From Cricetomys ansorgei (lineage: Eukaryota > Chordata > Mammalia > Rodentia > Nesomyidae): DNA of 64,000 nt. Location: NCBI GenBank assembly GCA_026225945.1, contig JAMJFZ010002503.1, forward strand, positions 1 through 64,000, read 5' to 3'. Positions 62,692 to 64,000 of this stretch are shown one piece after another. The translations under genes were made by a program, and so were the position numbers. Under the pieces are notes generated by a model. The model made no database searches. It saw nothing but the letters and a program-made list of their open reading frames with translations, and was not told the DNA's origin. Position 1 is the stretch's first letter, and the number at the start of each line of letters is the position of its first letter.

Positions 62692-63390
62692 CTGAGTCTG
62701 GTGTCCTCTGCTCCCAGAGCAGTCTCACTGGGAATGTTTGAGCCTGTTGGCAAGACAGAGGGTGTGGCTGAGCTCAGTATTACTGGAAGAGATCCTTCTA
62801 GCCCGACTCCAGTGCTCTCTCGGATTTTAGAGTGATTTATATGAAAACAGTTTAAAGCATTTACTAGCTGTGAGAACTAATTTCCAATAAATCAGACAGG
62901 ATTCCCCCGGGAACCAGAAATAAATGAGGGCAAAAGAAATTGCTAAGGGTTGTTGGGCAATAAAGAGATGGGTTCTAGATATCGGAAAATGATATTTAAA
63001 TGGACAAAGTTGATTTAACTGTCCTTTTTCATGTCTGGGGTAAGATTTAAATGTACAGCATGCCGTTATAAGCAGGAATTATTTACCAGGATGCATCCTG
63101 GCATCTCGCACGCATGCCGCCAAACTGCAATGTTAATATTTTTATTCCAGTTCTGAGTCGTGATGAAAAGACATCAACCACAAAGTCCATTCAGAAGACT
63201 TTCCTTGAGAAAGTTCAAACTTGGTACACAAGGCAGACCTTTCATTATCTCATTTTAGTACTTTTCTTTCTAATGACACTTCGGTGAATATTTTATTATC
63301 TCGAAGCTCACAAGCATGTGTTAAACACAGGCTAGCTGCCCAGCATTGTGTTGTGAGCTTTGGAGAACAAAAAGGAAAGAGAGTGGATTA
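62692..63390. other. Unique sequence; candidate conserved island 62815-63215
   Basis: About 400 bp of AT-rich, repeat-free, non-repetitive DNA (for example TGATATTTAAATGGACAAAG, TAAGCAGGAATTATTTACCA, CTGCAATGTTAATATTTTTA). No SINE has inserted here. Good candidate for conserved regulatory sequence, by composition only. Confidence 0.4.
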
Positions 63391-63510
63391 TCCATCTGTC
63401 TGTCTGTCTGTCTGTCTATCTGTCATCTATCTATCTTCCACAACTAGCCATCTATCGCCTATGATCTATCTATCATCTCTCTATCTCCATCTATCTGTAA
63501 TCGACTATTT
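63391..63510. repeat. (CTGT)n/(CTAT)n tetranucleotide array
   Basis: CTGT x 6, then interrupted CTAT/ATCTATC blocks. Confidence 0.93.
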
Positions 63511-64000
63511 CTATCTGTATTTCCGTTCACCCATCCACCCACCCTGGTCTGCAGAAATGTACATTTCCTGGCAGGTTAAACAGGACACCACCTGGGTGGT
63601 GAGCTAGATGTGACCCCAGCAAGTGGAGGGGAAGTTTGGTTTTTTTTTTCCCTTTAGGTGGGGACCGGCAGGGTCAGAGGTGGGTCCTGAAAGGCATCAT
63701 GGGAATTTCCAAAGACAAGGCCCCAGACATAAGCAGTTGGGGGAAGCCTGCTTCATGGATGCATCCATCTCTCCTGGCTGGAATGGTAGGACTAGCTGGT
63801 CTGTGATTAGATCTACCCACTTGAATAGAGCAGAAGGAAGGCAAGTTTACTATAGTCGTGGGGTGCAGTAAGTAGGTAGTAGCTAGTGTCTACCAGCATC
63901 TGGCCAGGGACTGGTAGGGGTTTGGGAGATGGACATACCCACTTTGGAGGAGTCCTTAAAAGGTTAGGGTGAGCTACATCACATGTAACTTCCCATCATG
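63511..64000. other. Unique sequence, no feature seen
   Basis: A T12 run at about 63640, otherwise ordinary DNA to the window end. Confidence 0.35.

Overview
The window is vertebrate nuclear DNA from a muroid rodent. Rodent-specific B1, B3, B4/RSINE1 and ID SINEs, a URR1-like hAT element, rodent MaLR-type LTRs and a rodent L1 (Lx-type) tail are all present, on top of eutherian-wide MIR, MER20 and old L1M remnants. No very young B2, ID or L1 copy was recognised. That fits a cricetid (hamster, vole or deer mouse type) somewhat better than mouse or rat, but the species cannot be settled from the sequence alone. Family names come from recognising consensus patterns by eye, not from a database search.

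No protein-coding gene, structural RNA gene or complete mobile-element gene could be supported. The long open frames lie either in tandem arrays whose unit lacks stops (the TG/CA arrays, a 24-bp minisatellite, a TGTGGACATG array) or in GC-rich DNA without coding features. The only protein similarity seen is a frameshifted L1 ORF2 tail on the minus strand near 31.7-32.6 kb. One possible exon at 16058-16206 rests on splice-like boundaries only. The window reads as intergenic or intronic DNA.

Layout: 0-3.3 kb has a decayed 25-bp minisatellite, a MIR, a 24-bp x 15 minisatellite and an old minus-strand L1 holding a B1. 3.3-14.4 kb has B1 and L1 tails, a pyrimidine tract, URR1, a B3 nested in an RSINE1, MaLR LTRs and a compound pyrimidine array on a B1 tail. 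14.4-21.8 kb is GC-richer and mostly unique, with a MER20 remnant and three MaLR LTRs. 21.8-30.7 kb holds two old L1 3' ends split by SINEs, and several SINEs. 30.7-34.8 kb is one ancient minus-strand L1 split by a rodent L1, a B1, a B4 and a B3. 34.8-36.6 kb is a minisatellite with a 558-bp internal duplication, then a MaLR LTR carrying a 20-bp x 5 array. 37-45 kb is mixed SINE, LTR and unique DNA. 45.2-49.5 kb is an ancient plus-strand L1 split by many insertions and a 0.6-kb TG array. 49.5-55.9 kb has SINEs, another long TG array, a very decayed roughly 24-bp tandem repeat and an inverted B3 pair. 56-64 kb has MIRs, MaLR LTRs, a 0.6-kb CA array and AT-rich unique DNA.

The islands between repeats (for example 19430-19680, 28490-29045, 39780-40075, 41395-41565, 54310-54790, 56950-57130, 62815-63215) are AT-rich, repeat-free and the best places to look for conserved regulatory elements. 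That is inference from composition only. I found no new biological system. The most unusual structures are the two very decayed 24-25-bp tandem arrays, the 558-bp higher-order duplication and the nested L1 strata.
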